A stretch of DNA of 64,000 nucleotides from JOPF136 sp963773835 (GTDB lineage: Bacteria; Acidobacteriota; Terriglobia; Acidiferrales; UBA7541): NCBI GenBank assembly GCA_963773835.1, contig CAVZCQ010000004.1, positions 744,001 to 808,000 of the forward strand, written 5' to 3'. The position numbers and the translations under genes were made by a program. Of this stretch, positions 1-8,430 are shown one piece after another. Numbering within the stretch: position 1 is the first letter of the stretch; each line of letters starts with the position of its first letter. The notes under the pieces were generated by a model. The model had not been told where the DNA came from. It did not search any database and saw only the letters and a list, made by a program, of their open reading frames with translations.

Positions 1-1
1 C

Positions 2-1981
2 GAGAGATACCGCATCTTCACCGTGCACGTGGCGCTGATGCTGGCGCTCGCGGGAGTGCTGGCGCACGCCGTGCCCGCGTTCCTCCCCTGGCTGTTCACC
101 CTCTACATCTGCTGGAGCCCGTGGCATTACACGGGCCAGAACTTCGGGCTGATGATGATGTTCGCGCGGCGCGCGGACCTCGCTCCGGAACAGCAGGAAC
201 GCCGTGCGCTCTACGGCGCTTTCATCGCCTCGTACGTCCTGCTGATGCTCAGCTTCCACACCGGGCCCTCGACCGACGAAATGATCCTCTCGCTGAACAT
301 TCCCGCGCGATGGGCGCTGTGGCCGAAAGCGGCGTGCGCGGTGTTTTTTCTGCTGGCCGGCGGATGGGCGGTGTCGCGATTCCTGCGGCGGGCCGGAGGA
401 TGGCGCGCGGGGGCGGCGCCGGCGATGCTGTTTGTGTCGCAATTTCTGTGGTTCGTGCTGCCGGTGGGGCTCGAATTGACCTCGGGGGTGCAGCTGCCGC
501 AGGCGCGGTACAGTTCCGGGATACTGGCCGTGCTGCACTCTACGCAGTACATCTGGATCACGAGCTATTACCAGCGGCGCGAGGCGCGGGCGGAGGGGCG
601 AACCGACTGGCGGTTTGCCGGCTACATGGGAACGCTGGTGGCGGGTGGAATCGCGCTGTTCATTCCCGGGCCGTGGATCGTCAGCCGCCTGCTGCACGCG
701 GATTTCGGGGCCAGTTTTCTGACCTTCACGGCGCTGGTGAACATCCACCACTTTATTCTCGACGGAGCCATCTGGAAGCTGCGCGATTCGCGGATTTCGG
801 CGTTGCTGATCGGCGGCGGGGAGAAAGCGGCCGCATCCGCCGCGCCGGCTGTGGAGGTCTCGCGAGGGCGGCTGATGGACTCGCTGCGCTGGCTGGCCGG
901 CGGTACACGCGGGGCACACGCTGTGCGCGTGGGAGCGGCGCTGCTCCTGTGCGCCTGGGGAGTGATGGATCAGGCGCGATTCTACTGGGCCTCGGCGGAG
1001 GGGCGGCTGCCGGAGCTGGAGCGCGCCGCAAAACTCGACCCCTACGACAGCGGGCTGCTGGCGCGCATTGCGCGCGCGGACGAGAAGGCGGACAACTCGG
1101 CCGGGGCCATCGCAGCGCTGACGCGTGCAGTCGCGCTCAGGCCGGGGAGCAAGGGACTCGAGGAAGCGCTGGCACATGCGCTGCTAGCGGCCGGGAAATA
1201 TCCCGAGGCCTACCAGCTCTACCAGAAAGTGCTGGCGCGGCACCCGAAAAACGTGGAGGCCCTGGTGAACGGCGGGCTTCTGGCGCAGCGCATGGGGCAT
1301 GCGGAAGAAGCCATGGACGACTGGAACCGCGCCGTGGATTTGGACCCGTCGCAGGGAAATGCGCACTTGTATCTGGGAGACGCGCTTTCGGCACGCGGCG
1401 AGCAGCAGGCCGCGGCGCGGCATTACCGGGCATATCTGCAACTGGTGCTGCAGCACCCGGAACGGCACGCGAACGAATCGCACCTGCAACTGGGCGCGAT
1501 TATCAAAGTGGCCGACGCGGACGCGCGCGTGAACCGGCCTGCCGACGCAGCGCTCGGGTATGACGCCGCCGTGCCGCTGGCCGAAAAGGACCACGATATC
1601 ACCATGGAAACCCTGGCGCTGGTGCACCACGCGGAACTGGAAGAGAGCCAGGGGCGTCCGTCGCGCGCGCTGCTGATTTTCCAGCAGGCGCTGGCGGTGG
1701 ACGCGGGGTTCAACGACGCGGAGTCGGTGGCCGCGGATTGGGGCGAGTACGGCCAATTCTTGAGGCGACATGGACAGCCGGAACGCCTGGTGTTTGCCTG
1801 TTTCCTGCACGCGGAGGAACTGTTGCAGGCTACGCCCGGGGCGGAGAGGGACACGATCGTGAGATTGCGCGCGGAAAGCGAGTCGAGGCTCGGAGCGGCG
1901 GCAGCCGCAGCGGTGCGAAAGGAGCCGGAAGCGGTCTTGAACGAGGCGGAGAACCTGCCGGCTTCGGCGTTTGGCAAGTAG
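2..1981 (+). CDS. Multi-pass membrane protein with C-terminal TPR repeats (5' end outside window)
   Basis: The frame is open to the left edge, so the true start is missing; 659 codons are visible. Roughly the first 320 visible residues are hydrophobic helices with conserved-looking short motifs (WHYTGQNFG near the start, NIHHFILDGAIWK before the last helices). The histidine-rich motifs in membrane helices could bind a metal or cofactor, which is inference. From about residue 335 on there are several tetratricopeptide units (for example LDPYDSGLL, RPGSKGLEEALAHALL, HPKNVEALVNGGLLAQRMG, DPSQGNAHLYLGDAL), which normally mediate protein-protein contacts. I do not recognise a specific enzyme. The stop codon lies inside a 28-nt palindrome. 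Confidence 0.8.
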   Translation, partial: ERYRIFTVHVALMLALAGVLAHAVPAFLPWLFTLYICWSPWHYTGQNFGLMMMFARRADLAPEQQERRALYGAFIASYVLLMLSFHTGPSTDEMILSLNIPARWALWPKAACAVFFLLAGGWAVSRFLRRAGGWRAGAAPAMLFVSQFLWFVLPVGLELTSGVQLPQARYSSGILAVLHSTQYIWITSYYQRREARAEGRTDWRFAGYMGTLVAGGIALFIPGPWIVSRLLHADFGASFLTFTALVNIHHFILDGAIWKLRDSRISALLIGGGEKAAASAAPAVEVSRGRLMDSLRWLAGGTRGAHAVRVGAALLLCAWGVMDQARFYWASAEGRLPELERAAKLDPYDSGLLARIARADEKADNSAGAIAALTRAVALRPGSKGLEEALAHALLAAGKYPEAYQLYQKVLARHPKNVEALVNGGLLAQRMGHAEEAMDDWNRAVDLDPSQGNAHLYLGDALSARGEQQAAARHYRAYLQLVLQHPERHANESHLQLGAIIKVADADARVNRPADAALGYDAAVPLAEKDHDITMETLALVHHAELEESQGRPSRALLIFQQALAVDAGFNDAESVAADWGEYGQFLRRHGQPERLVFACFLHAEELLQATPGAERDTIVRLRAESESRLGAAAAAAVRKEPEAVLNEAENLPASAFGK

Positions 1982-2005
1982 GGGCACGACATGTCGTGCC
2001 CCTAC
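1978..2005. repeat. 28-nt perfect palindrome, GGGGCACGA family
   Basis: The sequence from 1978 to 2005 is a perfect inverted repeat with 14-bp arms (arm GTAGGGGCACGACA). It includes the TAG stop of the upstream gene and sits between two convergent genes. Related hairpins with the same outer arm occur at 10256-10292, 16159-16178 and 56470-56489. It could act as a bidirectional transcription end or RNA-stabilising hairpin; there is no T-tract. Confidence 0.85.
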
Positions 2006-2019
2006 GCCCGTGGTTGATC

Positions 2020-2511
2020 CTACGGTTTCGTCGCTGCGGCGCGGCGCCGGTCCTGTTCCTGGATTTCAGACTGGAGGCGCTCGATTCGTTTGCGCACTTC
2101 CCCAGCGTCCTTGTCGTTGGGGGCGACTGCGAGAAGCTTCTTGTAGGCGGCCTGGGCTTCGGGCAGGAACTTCTTCTTTTCGTAGGCTTCGCCCATCAGG
2201 CGGTAGGCCAGAGCATAATCGGGCAGCAGGCGAGTGGCATCCTTAAAGCGGTCGATGGCCGCATCGTACTTTTCCCTCTTCATGTAATACTGGCCGACTT
2301 CCACATCGTGCTGCGCCGGAGCGGTATTGTTGATGCGGCGGGAGACCGCGTCGCTGCCGTCTGCGGCTGCTGGAGGTGCGGGCTGCGTGCCTTTGGGTTG
2401 GCCGGAGGGCTTGGAACTGGAACTCTCCGAGTTGCCCTGCGCGCGCGCCGTTCCTGCTACGAGCAGCGCGGCCAGAAATGCGGCGGCCAGGAGTGATGCG
2501 GCGTGCTTCAT
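2020..2511 (-). CDS. Secreted TPR-repeat protein
   Basis: 163 aa starting at ATG 2511, chosen because it begins a typical signal peptide (MKHAASLLAAAFLAALL, cleavage near ARAQG). The in-frame extension upstream is not protein-like and would run over the uvrC start region. After a low-complexity Ser/Pro/Ala linker come two to three TPR-like helical pairs (VGQYYMKREKYDAAIDRF, ALAYRLMGEAYEKKKF, EAQAAYKKLLAVAPND), the arrangement seen in BamD/YbgF-like envelope proteins. The C-terminal tail is charged and probably coiled-coil (KRIERLQSEIQEQDRR). It is divergent from uvrC. The exact role is unknown; a periplasmic scaffold is the likely job. Confidence 0.8.
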   Translation of the reverse strand: MKHAASLLAAAFLAALLVAGTARAQGNSESSSSKPSGQPKGTQPAPPAAADGSDAVSRRINNTAPAQHDVEVGQYYMKREKYDAAIDRFKDATRLLPDYALAYRLMGEAYEKKKFLPEAQAAYKKLLAVAPNDKDAGEVRKRIERLQSEIQEQDRRRAAATKP

Positions 2512-2587
2512 GGGTTCCGCAGGATTCGGATGCGCTCTGCTATCATCGTTGTTGCTCCGGCGCGCCGGAGCGCAGCGGTTCCGCGCC

Positions 2588-4384
2588 GTGGACCTCAGGG
2601 AAAAAGCCGAGACGTTCCCCGCACAACCCGGAGTGTACCTCTTCCGGGACGCGCAGGGAACCGTGCTGTACGTGGGCATGTCAGTCTCGCTGCGCTCCCG
2701 CGTGCGCTCCTATTTTTCCGAGGCGCGCGGCGGGGACCCGAAAACCTCGGCGCTCGTGCGCGAGGCCGCGGGGCTCGACTACATCGTCGTGGACAACGAG
2801 CGCGAAGCGCTGGCGCTCGAAAACAACCTCATCAAACAGTACCAGCCGAAATTCAACATCCTCCTGCGGGACGACAAAACCTATCCGTACATCAAATTCA
2901 CGGCGGGAGAGAAATTCCCGCGGGTGTACGTCACCCGGCGGATCAAAAAAGACGGTTCGCTCTACTTCGGGCCGTATTTTCCGGCCAGCCTGGCCTACCG
3001 GATCGTGAAACTCATTCACAAATGGTTCAAAGTGCCGTCGTGCACGGTGGACCTGACGCGGGCGCACCCGCGGCCCTGCCTGGAGTACCACATCCACCGC
3101 TGCCACGGGCCGTGCGTGCCCGGACTGGTGACGGACGAGCGGTACGCCGATGCCGCCCGCGACGTGCGGCTGTTCCTCGACGGCCGCAAATCCGAGCTGC
3201 GCGCGGGATTGATGGAGCGCATGCAGCGGGCCTCCGGCGAGGAGCGATTTGAAGAGGCCGCCGCGCTGCGCGACCTGCTGGCCACGCTGGAAGAGGTTGA
3301 AGAACGGCAGAAAATGGCCGCGGCGGCCGGCGACGATACGGACGTGCTGGCGTGGCACGCCGAGCCGCCGCTGGTGTGTGTGAATCTGTTCCACCTGCGC
3401 GGCGGCCGGGTAGTGGATCGGCGCGATTTCTACTGGGAGAACCAGGAAGTGTTCGTGCCGGAGGAGTTCCTGCCGGCGCTGCTGAAACAGATCTACCTGG
3501 ACTCGGCCTACCAGCCGCGGTACCTGCACGTTCCCATGGAGTTCGAGGACCGCGCGCTGCTGGAGACGATTCTGACGGAACGCGCCGGCCATCGCGTGGA
3601 AATCGTGGTGCCGCAACGCGGGCAGAAACGCGCCTTGGTGGAGCTGGTGGAGAAAAATGCGAAGCTGTCCTTCGACCAGAGGTTCCGCGTGCTGCGCCCA
3701 TCGTCGAAAGCCATCGTGGAAGCGCTCGAGGCGGCGCTGGGCCTGACGGAAAAGCCGCGGCGGATTGAATGCTTCGACGTATCGCACATCCAGGGGACGG
3801 ACAAAGTGGCGTCCATGGTGGTTTGGGAGGACGGGAAACTACGCAAAGGGGAATACCGGAAATTCATCATCCGCGAGGTGGCGGGCAACGACGATTTCGC
3901 GAGCATCCATGAGGTCGTGCTGCGGCGCTACCGGCGACTGCGCGACGAGCAGAAATCGTTGCCGGGCCTCATCCTCATCGACGGCGGAGTGGGCCAGCTC
4001 CATGCCGCGGCGCAGGCGCTCGAGGAGCTGGGCATCATCAACCAGCCCCTGGCCAGCATCGCCAAACGCGAGGAAATTCTCTATGTGTACGGACAGGAGA
4101 GCGACCCGGTGCAACTGGACCGGCATTCGCCCATTCTCCAGCTCGTGCAGCTTATCCGCGACGAGACGCACCGCTTCGCGGTCACTTTCCACCGCAGCCG
4201 GCGCGGGGCGCGGCAGCGAACCAGCGCGCTCCTGGAGGTGCCGGGAATCGGACCGCGGACGGCGGAGAAACTGCTGCGGCATTTCGGCAGTCCGGCCCGG
4301 GTGCGGCAGGCGTCGGTCGAGGAATTGCGCGCGGTAGTTACGCGGGCTCAGGCGGAGAAGCTCTCGGCACATTTCCAGCCGTAG
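2588..4384 (+). CDS. uvrC: Excinuclease ABC subunit C
   Basis: Nucleotide excision repair nuclease that makes both incisions around UvrB-marked damage. 598 aa from GTG 2588, matching the usual ~600-aa UvrC and beginning with the family-typical DLREKA...PGVYLF. Domains in order: GIY-YIG nuclease (GVYLF at 15-19, YVG at 28-30, Arg38, ENN near 75), UVR motif around 205-240 (ERFEEAAALRDLLATLEE), RNase H-like C-terminal nuclease (IECFDVSHIQGT; LILIDGGVGQL), and a C-terminal helix-hairpin-helix (LLEVPGIGPRTAEKLLRHFG). The residue after YVG is Met instead of the usual Lys. An upstream in-frame ATG at about 2510 would overlap the divergent gene and is less likely. Confidence 0.97.
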   Translation: MDLREKAETFPAQPGVYLFRDAQGTVLYVGMSVSLRSRVRSYFSEARGGDPKTSALVREAAGLDYIVVDNEREALALENNLIKQYQPKFNILLRDDKTYPYIKFTAGEKFPRVYVTRRIKKDGSLYFGPYFPASLAYRIVKLIHKWFKVPSCTVDLTRAHPRPCLEYHIHRCHGPCVPGLVTDERYADAARDVRLFLDGRKSELRAGLMERMQRASGEERFEEAAALRDLLATLEEVEERQKMAAAAGDDTDVLAWHAEPPLVCVNLFHLRGGRVVDRRDFYWENQEVFVPEEFLPALLKQIYLDSAYQPRYLHVPMEFEDRALLETILTERAGHRVEIVVPQRGQKRALVELVEKNAKLSFDQRFRVLRPSSKAIVEALEAALGLTEKPRRIECFDVSHIQGTDKVASMVVWEDGKLRKGEYRKFIIREVAGNDDFASIHEVVLRRYRRLRDEQKSLPGLILIDGGVGQLHAAAQALEELGIINQPLASIAKREEILYVYGQESDPVQLDRHSPILQLVQLIRDETHRFAVTFHRSRRGARQRTSALLEVPGIGPRTAEKLLRHFGSPARVRQASVEELRAVVTRAQAEKLSAHFQP

Positions 4385-4538
4385 GATAACTGCTGTCAGC
4401 TGGGGCGGTTGCAGCAAGTGACCAGCGGTCATATTTGGACTGCATTTCGAACTTGGATTCTTCCCTGTGGAACACTGCCGGCGCGTTGGCTTGCATCCCC
4501 CCGGTTGCCGTGTTAGCGTGGCCATCTGGGGGTTTACC

Positions 4539-4829
4539 ATGAGTGACAACGGCGGTAATAAGGTCAGCTACTTCCTCGTGGGCATGGGGATCGGCGCCCT
4601 GCTCGGAATTTTGTTCGCCCCGAAATCGGGAGAGGAAACGCGCGATTATCTGGTGCATCGCGCCGACGAAGGCAAAGATTTCGCGCAGCGGAAGGCACGC
4701 GAACTCCGCGAACGCGCCGACGATCTGGTGGAGCGGGGCCGCGACGCGGTGGAAGCCGGGCGCGACAGCATCAGCGATGCGATCGAGGCGGGCAAAGGCG
4801 CCTATCGCCAGGCGAAGTCCAAGAATTAA
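4539..4829 (+). CDS. YtxH-like general stress protein
   Basis: 96 aa from ATG 4539, preceded by a GGGGG stretch about 8 nt upstream. One N-terminal membrane helix with the typical YtxH signature (VSYFLVGMGIGALLGILFAPKSGEETR) is followed by a long charged amphipathic helix (RKARELRERADDLVERGRDAVE) that ends SKN. Family members are small envelope-associated proteins often paired with a DUF948 protein, as here. Role: cell-envelope stress, inferred from family and from the neighbour at 4893. Confidence 0.85.
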   Translation: MSDNGGNKVSYFLVGMGIGALLGILFAPKSGEETRDYLVHRADEGKDFAQRKARELRERADDLVERGRDAVEAGRDSISDAIEAGKGAYRQAKSKN

Positions 4830-4892
4830 CTGAAGGGGTCCGCACCGCCGGCAGCCCCGGCGGATCACTCGGGAGAAGTTCCGGGGACTCGA

Positions 4893-5405
4893 ATGGAGAG
4901 CTGGGTCGGATTCTTCGTGATCGTGGCCTGCGTCGCCATCATCATGCAGGCGCTCATCCTGCTGGGAATGTTCCTGGCCATGAAAAAGACGAGCGACCAG
5001 GTGATCCGCGTCTCCTCGGAGATCAACACCAAACTGCTGCCGGTGCTCGAGAAAACGAACTTCCTGCTCGAAGATTCCCGCCAGCGATTTTCCAGCGTGG
5101 TGGCGGATACCGCGGAGATCGTGCACATCGCCCGCAACCAGGCCAACCGGTTCGACCGGGTAATGGGCGAAGGCATGGAGCTGCTTCGTGGTCAGATTAT
5201 CCGGGCGGACCAGGTGATTACCGGCGTGCTGGAATCGCTCGAAGAGGCACACACGAACGTACGCAAGACGGTGACCGGCCCGGTGTCGCAGGTCGCCGCG
5301 GTGATCCGCGGGCTGAAGGCCGGCCTGGATATTTTTACGAGCGGAAAGACCTCCAAGGGCGAACGCACCCGCCCGCAATCCTCCGAAGAAGAGCTGTTCA
5401 TTTAA
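4893..5405 (+). CDS. DUF948-type membrane protein
   Basis: 170 aa. An N-terminal membrane helix (FFVIVACVAIIMQALILLGMFLAM) is followed by a long, charge-alternating helical region (roughly residues 35-130) of the kind found in DUF948 proteins and t-SNARE-like bacterial coiled coils. The C-terminus is short, polar and Glu-rich. It lies 63 bp downstream of the YtxH-like gene and is probably cotranscribed. Families YtxH and DUF948 are commonly adjacent. No enzymatic motif is visible; a structural or envelope-stress role is inferred. Confidence 0.8.
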   Translation: MESWVGFFVIVACVAIIMQALILLGMFLAMKKTSDQVIRVSSEINTKLLPVLEKTNFLLEDSRQRFSSVVADTAEIVHIARNQANRFDRVMGEGMELLRGQIIRADQVITGVLESLEEAHTNVRKTVTGPVSQVAAVIRGLKAGLDIFTSGKTSKGERTRPQSSEEELFI

Positions 5406-5448
5406 GCGCGGGACTGGGCGGGCCCTGCGCCGCAGAAGTGTGTCTCGT

Positions 5449-6585
5449 TCACCGAATCCAGCCGCCGCCCAGGACGCACTCACCGCTGTAGAAGACGGCG
5501 GCCTGGCCGGGGGTGATGGCGCGCTGGGCTTCGCCGAAGCGCACGCGGACGCGCGCGGTTGCGGCCGATTCCCGCTGCTCAATCGGTTCGAGCCAGGCTG
5601 CAGCGGGGTCGTGGCGGTGGCGGATTTTTACTTCGGCACGAATCGGCGCGTCGAGCCGCTCGATGGCAATCCAATTCACCTCGCCAACTTCGCAGGTGTC
5701 GCTAAAGAGTTCACTGCAGTCGCCGACGACCAGGCGACGGGAATCGGGCTCGATGCGCACCACGTACATCGGCTCGCCGGTGGAGAGACCCAGGCCGCGG
5801 CGCTGGCCCACGGTGAACTGATGCACACCGGCGTGCGCCCCGACGACTTCGCCCTCCGTGGTGACAATCTCGCCAGCAGTTTCCGATGCAGCGCTTCCCT
5901 GCTCTTCCAGATAGGCCGCGATGAAGCGCGAGTAATCGCCCGAGGGGACAAAGCAAATTTCCTGGCTTTCGGGCTTTTCCGCGACGGGCAGGCGCAGCTC
6001 GCGGGCGAGTTCGCGCACTTCGGCCTTCGTCAGTTCGCCGAGCGGAAACAGCGTTCGCGCGAGCTGTTCCTGGGTCAGCCCGAAGAGGAAATAAGACTGG
6101 TCCTTCGCGGCGTCACGTGCGCGCCAGAGTTCCCATCGGCCGGTGGCTTCGTTATGGCGGACGCGGGCGTAGTGGCCGGTGGCCAGGCGCTCGGCGCCAA
6201 TCTGGCGCGCGGTGGAGAGCAGTTCGTCGAACTTCACCGCAGTGTTGCACTGGGCGCAGGGGATGGGTGTGCGGCCGGCGAGGTAATCCTGAACGAACGG
6301 CCGGACGACGGCGGCCTCGAACTGGCGCTCGAAATTCACCACGTAGTACGGAAAACCGCAATGCTCGGCCACCCGGCGCGCGTCGTACACGTCGTCCAGC
6401 GAGCAGCAGCGATGAGCGACGGGGCCGTCGCCGGAAAGTTCGGGAAGCCGGCGATGATTCCAGAGCTGCATGGTCAGGCCGATAATACGGGCGCCGTCGC
6501 GGTGCAGCAGGCCCGCGACCGTGGAACTATCCACTCCGCCGCTCATGGCGACGACGATGGGCGCGAGGGTGGGCGAGGTGGACAT
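5449..6585 (-). CDS. mnmA: tRNA-specific 2-thiouridylase MnmA
   Basis: 378 aa. Transfers sulfur to U34 of Lys/Glu/Gln tRNAs using ATP. PP-loop SGGVDSS at 15-21 near the N-terminus. The two catalytic cysteines appear as PIPCAQCN (family consensus NPCxxCN) near residue 110 and as ESQEICFVPSGDY near residue 205. The C-terminal beta-barrel (FTVGQRRGLGLSTGEPMYVV) is typical. Starts with ATG at 6585, 50 bp downstream of the cysteine desulfurase gene that supplies its sulfur, so the two form an operon in the order desulfurase-mnmA. Confidence 0.97.
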   Translation of the reverse strand: MSTSPTLAPIVVAMSGGVDSSTVAGLLHRDGARIIGLTMQLWNHRRLPELSGDGPVAHRCCSLDDVYDARRVAEHCGFPYYVVNFERQFEAAVVRPFVQDYLAGRTPIPCAQCNTAVKFDELLSTARQIGAERLATGHYARVRHNEATGRWELWRARDAAKDQSYFLFGLTQEQLARTLFPLGELTKAEVRELARELRLPVAEKPESQEICFVPSGDYSRFIAAYLEEQGSAASETAGEIVTTEGEVVGAHAGVHQFTVGQRRGLGLSTGEPMYVVRIEPDSRRLVVGDCSELFSDTCEVGEVNWIAIERLDAPIRAEVKIRHRHDPAAAWLEPIEQRESAATARVRVRFGEAQRAITPGQAAVFYSGECVLGGGWIR

Positions 6586-6604
6586 TTTCCAGATAGGACT
6601 AAAG

Positions 6605-6634
6605 GCCGGCGGTCCCGAAGCTTCGGGAGCCGGC
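6605..6634. repeat. Inverted repeat in the desulfurase-mnmA gap
   Basis: Core TCCCGAAGCTTCGGGA (6613-6628) is a perfect 16-bp palindrome flanked on both sides by GCCGGC, giving a long two-part hairpin between the cysteine desulfurase stop and the mnmA start. Near-identical elements occur at 26684-26712 and 22716-22733, so this is a dispersed repeat. It could act as an intercistronic mRNA hairpin. Confidence 0.8.
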
Positions 6635-6635
6635 G

Positions 6636-7802
6636 CTACTGTGCCCTCTGATACATCGGTGAAAGTTCGCGGAGATGCTCGACGGCGCCGGGAATGACAG
6701 CGATGGCGTAGTCGATCTCTTCGTCGGTGGTGTCGTGGCCCAGGCTGAAGCGCAGGCTGGCGCGGGCATCCTCCGGGGCGAGACCGATGGCGGTGAGCAC
6801 GTGCGAAGGTTCCACCGCGCCCGCGGAGCAGGCCGCTCCGGTGGAACAGGCGATGCCCTTCAGATCGAGCGCAATCACCAGCGCTTCTCCCTCCACAAAC
6901 GGGAAAACGATGTTCGTGGTGTTCGGCGTGCGTGGTGCGCCTGCTCCGTTGACGCGGGCGTAGGGTACGCGCGCCAGCAGTTCGCGCTCGAGGCGGTCGC
7001 GGAGCGCGCGAACGCGTTCCGCATCTGCGGCGAGACTCGCGGCAGCGAGTTCGGCGGCGCGGCCGAGGCCGACGATTCCAGGCACGTTTTCCGTGCCGGG
7101 ACGCCGGTCGCGCTCATGATGTCCGCCATAGAAGAGCGGGCGCAGACGAGTTCCCTTTCGCACGTAGAGTGCGCCGACGCCCTTGGGACCGCGGATTTTA
7201 TGCGCGGAAATGGAGAGCAGGTCGGCGCCGATGTCGTCCACGCGAATAGGAAGTTTGCCGGCGGACTGCACAGCGTCCACCTGGAAAAAGACGTCGGCCT
7301 CGGCCGCGATTTTTCCGATTTCTTCGACGGGCTGCACCGTCCCGAGTTCATTGTTGGCGTGCATGACGGTGATCAGCACGGTTCCCGGATGAATGGCGCG
7401 GCGGACGTCGTCCGGGTCCACGACGCCCTGGGCGCTGACGGGTACGTAGCTCACATCCACGCCGTCGCGTTCCAGCGCCTGGCAGGTATTCAGCACGGCG
7501 TGATGCTCGATCTGGGTGCTGATGACGTGCTTCGGCGAGCCTGTCGCGGCGGCCACGATGCCGCGGATGGCGAGGTTGTCCGATTCGGTACCCCCGCTGG
7601 TGAACACGATTTCGGCGGGACGCGCACCGAGGAGATCCGCGACGGCGGCCCGGGCGCGTTCGACGGCAGCGCGGGCGCGCTGGCCGGGAGAATGGATGGA
7701 GCTGGCGTTGCCGGCTTCGCGCGAAAAATAAGGCAGCATCGCCTCCAGCACTTCAGGCGCGACGGGCGTGGTCGAGTTGTAGTCCAGATAGACGCTCTTC
7801 AT
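6636..7802 (-). CDS. iscS: Cysteine desulfurase (IscS/NifS family)
   Basis: 388 aa, PLP enzyme that takes sulfur from cysteine as a persulfide. N-terminus VYLDYNSTTPVAPEV is diagnostic. PLP-binding Lys is in SAHKIRGPKG (about 203), the PLP-ring His in EHHAVLNT, and the catalytic Cys in STGAACSAGAVEPSHVL (about 330). Length is that of IscS-type class I desulfurases. The next gene in the same direction is mnmA, so a dedicated sulfur donor for tRNA thiolation is likely, although general Fe-S supply cannot be excluded. No iscU/iscA is nearby. Confidence 0.95.
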   Translation of the reverse strand: MKSVYLDYNSTTPVAPEVLEAMLPYFSREAGNASSIHSPGQRARAAVERARAAVADLLGARPAEIVFTSGGTESDNLAIRGIVAAATGSPKHVISTQIEHHAVLNTCQALERDGVDVSYVPVSAQGVVDPDDVRRAIHPGTVLITVMHANNELGTVQPVEEIGKIAAEADVFFQVDAVQSAGKLPIRVDDIGADLLSISAHKIRGPKGVGALYVRKGTRLRPLFYGGHHERDRRPGTENVPGIVGLGRAAELAAASLAADAERVRALRDRLERELLARVPYARVNGAGAPRTPNTTNIVFPFVEGEALVIALDLKGIACSTGAACSAGAVEPSHVLTAIGLAPEDARASLRFSLGHDTTDEEIDYAIAVIPGAVEHLRELSPMYQRAQ

Positions 7803-7824
7803 GGTGGCGGCCAGCGCTGCATTC

Positions 7825-7854
7825 AGGATAAGCGGGCACCGGAAGGGGCGTCAA
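7825..7854 (-). promoter_or_regulatory. Probable sigma-70 promoter of the desulfurase-mnmA operon
   Basis: Read on the minus strand: TTGACG (7854-7849), an 18-bp spacer, then TATCCT (7830-7825). The predicted start of transcription is about 15 nt before the ATG at 7802, giving a very short leader. Seen by eye only. Confidence 0.5.
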
Positions 7855-7957
7855 GTTGTCCGAGGCGCAATAAAAACCTATGTGATAGGAATGTGTTCAT
7901 CGGAAAACGATCGCGCACTTTATTCTGCTAGGCTACCGGACAGCGGGGCTCACTCGC

Positions 7958-8212
7958 ATGGCAGACGAAAAGGAACCAATTGACCCAGAGGTGCGTGAGG
8001 TCATGGACGACCAGAATCGCCTCGCGCGTGGAGTCGGGCGAGAATCGGCGGAGAAGGAACGAACTCTAAAACGGCTTTCCGGAAAATTGCTGTCTGCGAT
8101 TCGGGCGCGCGACCAGCGCGCCTTTGCTACGCTCCTGCAGGAAGCCGGCGTGAGCGAAGGCTCTTCCGAGTGGGCGCGCGCTTGGAAACTTTTCTGGTCT
8201 TCCGGCGGCTGA
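7958..8212 (+). CDS. Small hypothetical protein
   Basis: 84 aa, highly charged, predicted all-helical (EVREVMDDQNRLARGVGRESAEKE; LSAIRARDQRAFATLLQEAG). No signal peptide, membrane helix or known motif. Upstream GC-rich stretch has no clear ribosome site. Its 3' end overlaps the 3' end of the opposing small gene (8127-8345) by 86 nt, so possibly only one of the two is real. Function unknown. Confidence 0.45.
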   Translation: MADEKEPIDPEVREVMDDQNRLARGVGRESAEKERTLKRLSGKLLSAIRARDQRAFATLLQEAGVSEGSSEWARAWKLFWSSGG

Positions 8213-8345
8213 TCTGAATTCCTTCAATGGCTCGGAGCCTCGCCTGCCGTTCTTCCTCGGGGAACAGCTGCAGGGCAGCGTAGATGATTTCGGCGACCTC
8301 TCTTGCAGCCCTTTTTTGTTTGGCGAGCTTCTCCGCTGTTCGCAT
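8127..8345 (-). CDS. Small basic hypothetical protein
   Basis: 72 aa: an N-terminal helical half (EKLAKQKRAAREVAEIIYAAL, then LFPEEERQARLRAIEGI) followed by a very basic tail rich in Arg/Lys/Ser. The regular helical part reads like a real protein. The tail may be an artefact of reading through the overlap with the opposing gene (7958-8212). No recognised family; a nucleic-acid-binding role would only be a guess from charge. Confidence 0.45.
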   Translation of the reverse strand: MRTAEKLAKQKRAAREVAEIIYAALQLFPEEERQARLRAIEGIQISRRKTRKVSKRAPTRKSLRSRRLPAGA

Positions 8346-8430
8346 GAGTACAGACTAGCATCCGGGATGATTCGGAGCAATCCCGCTCCGAGGGAAGAAT
8401 TCTGTCCAGACTGTTGGCACGCCAGCTCCG

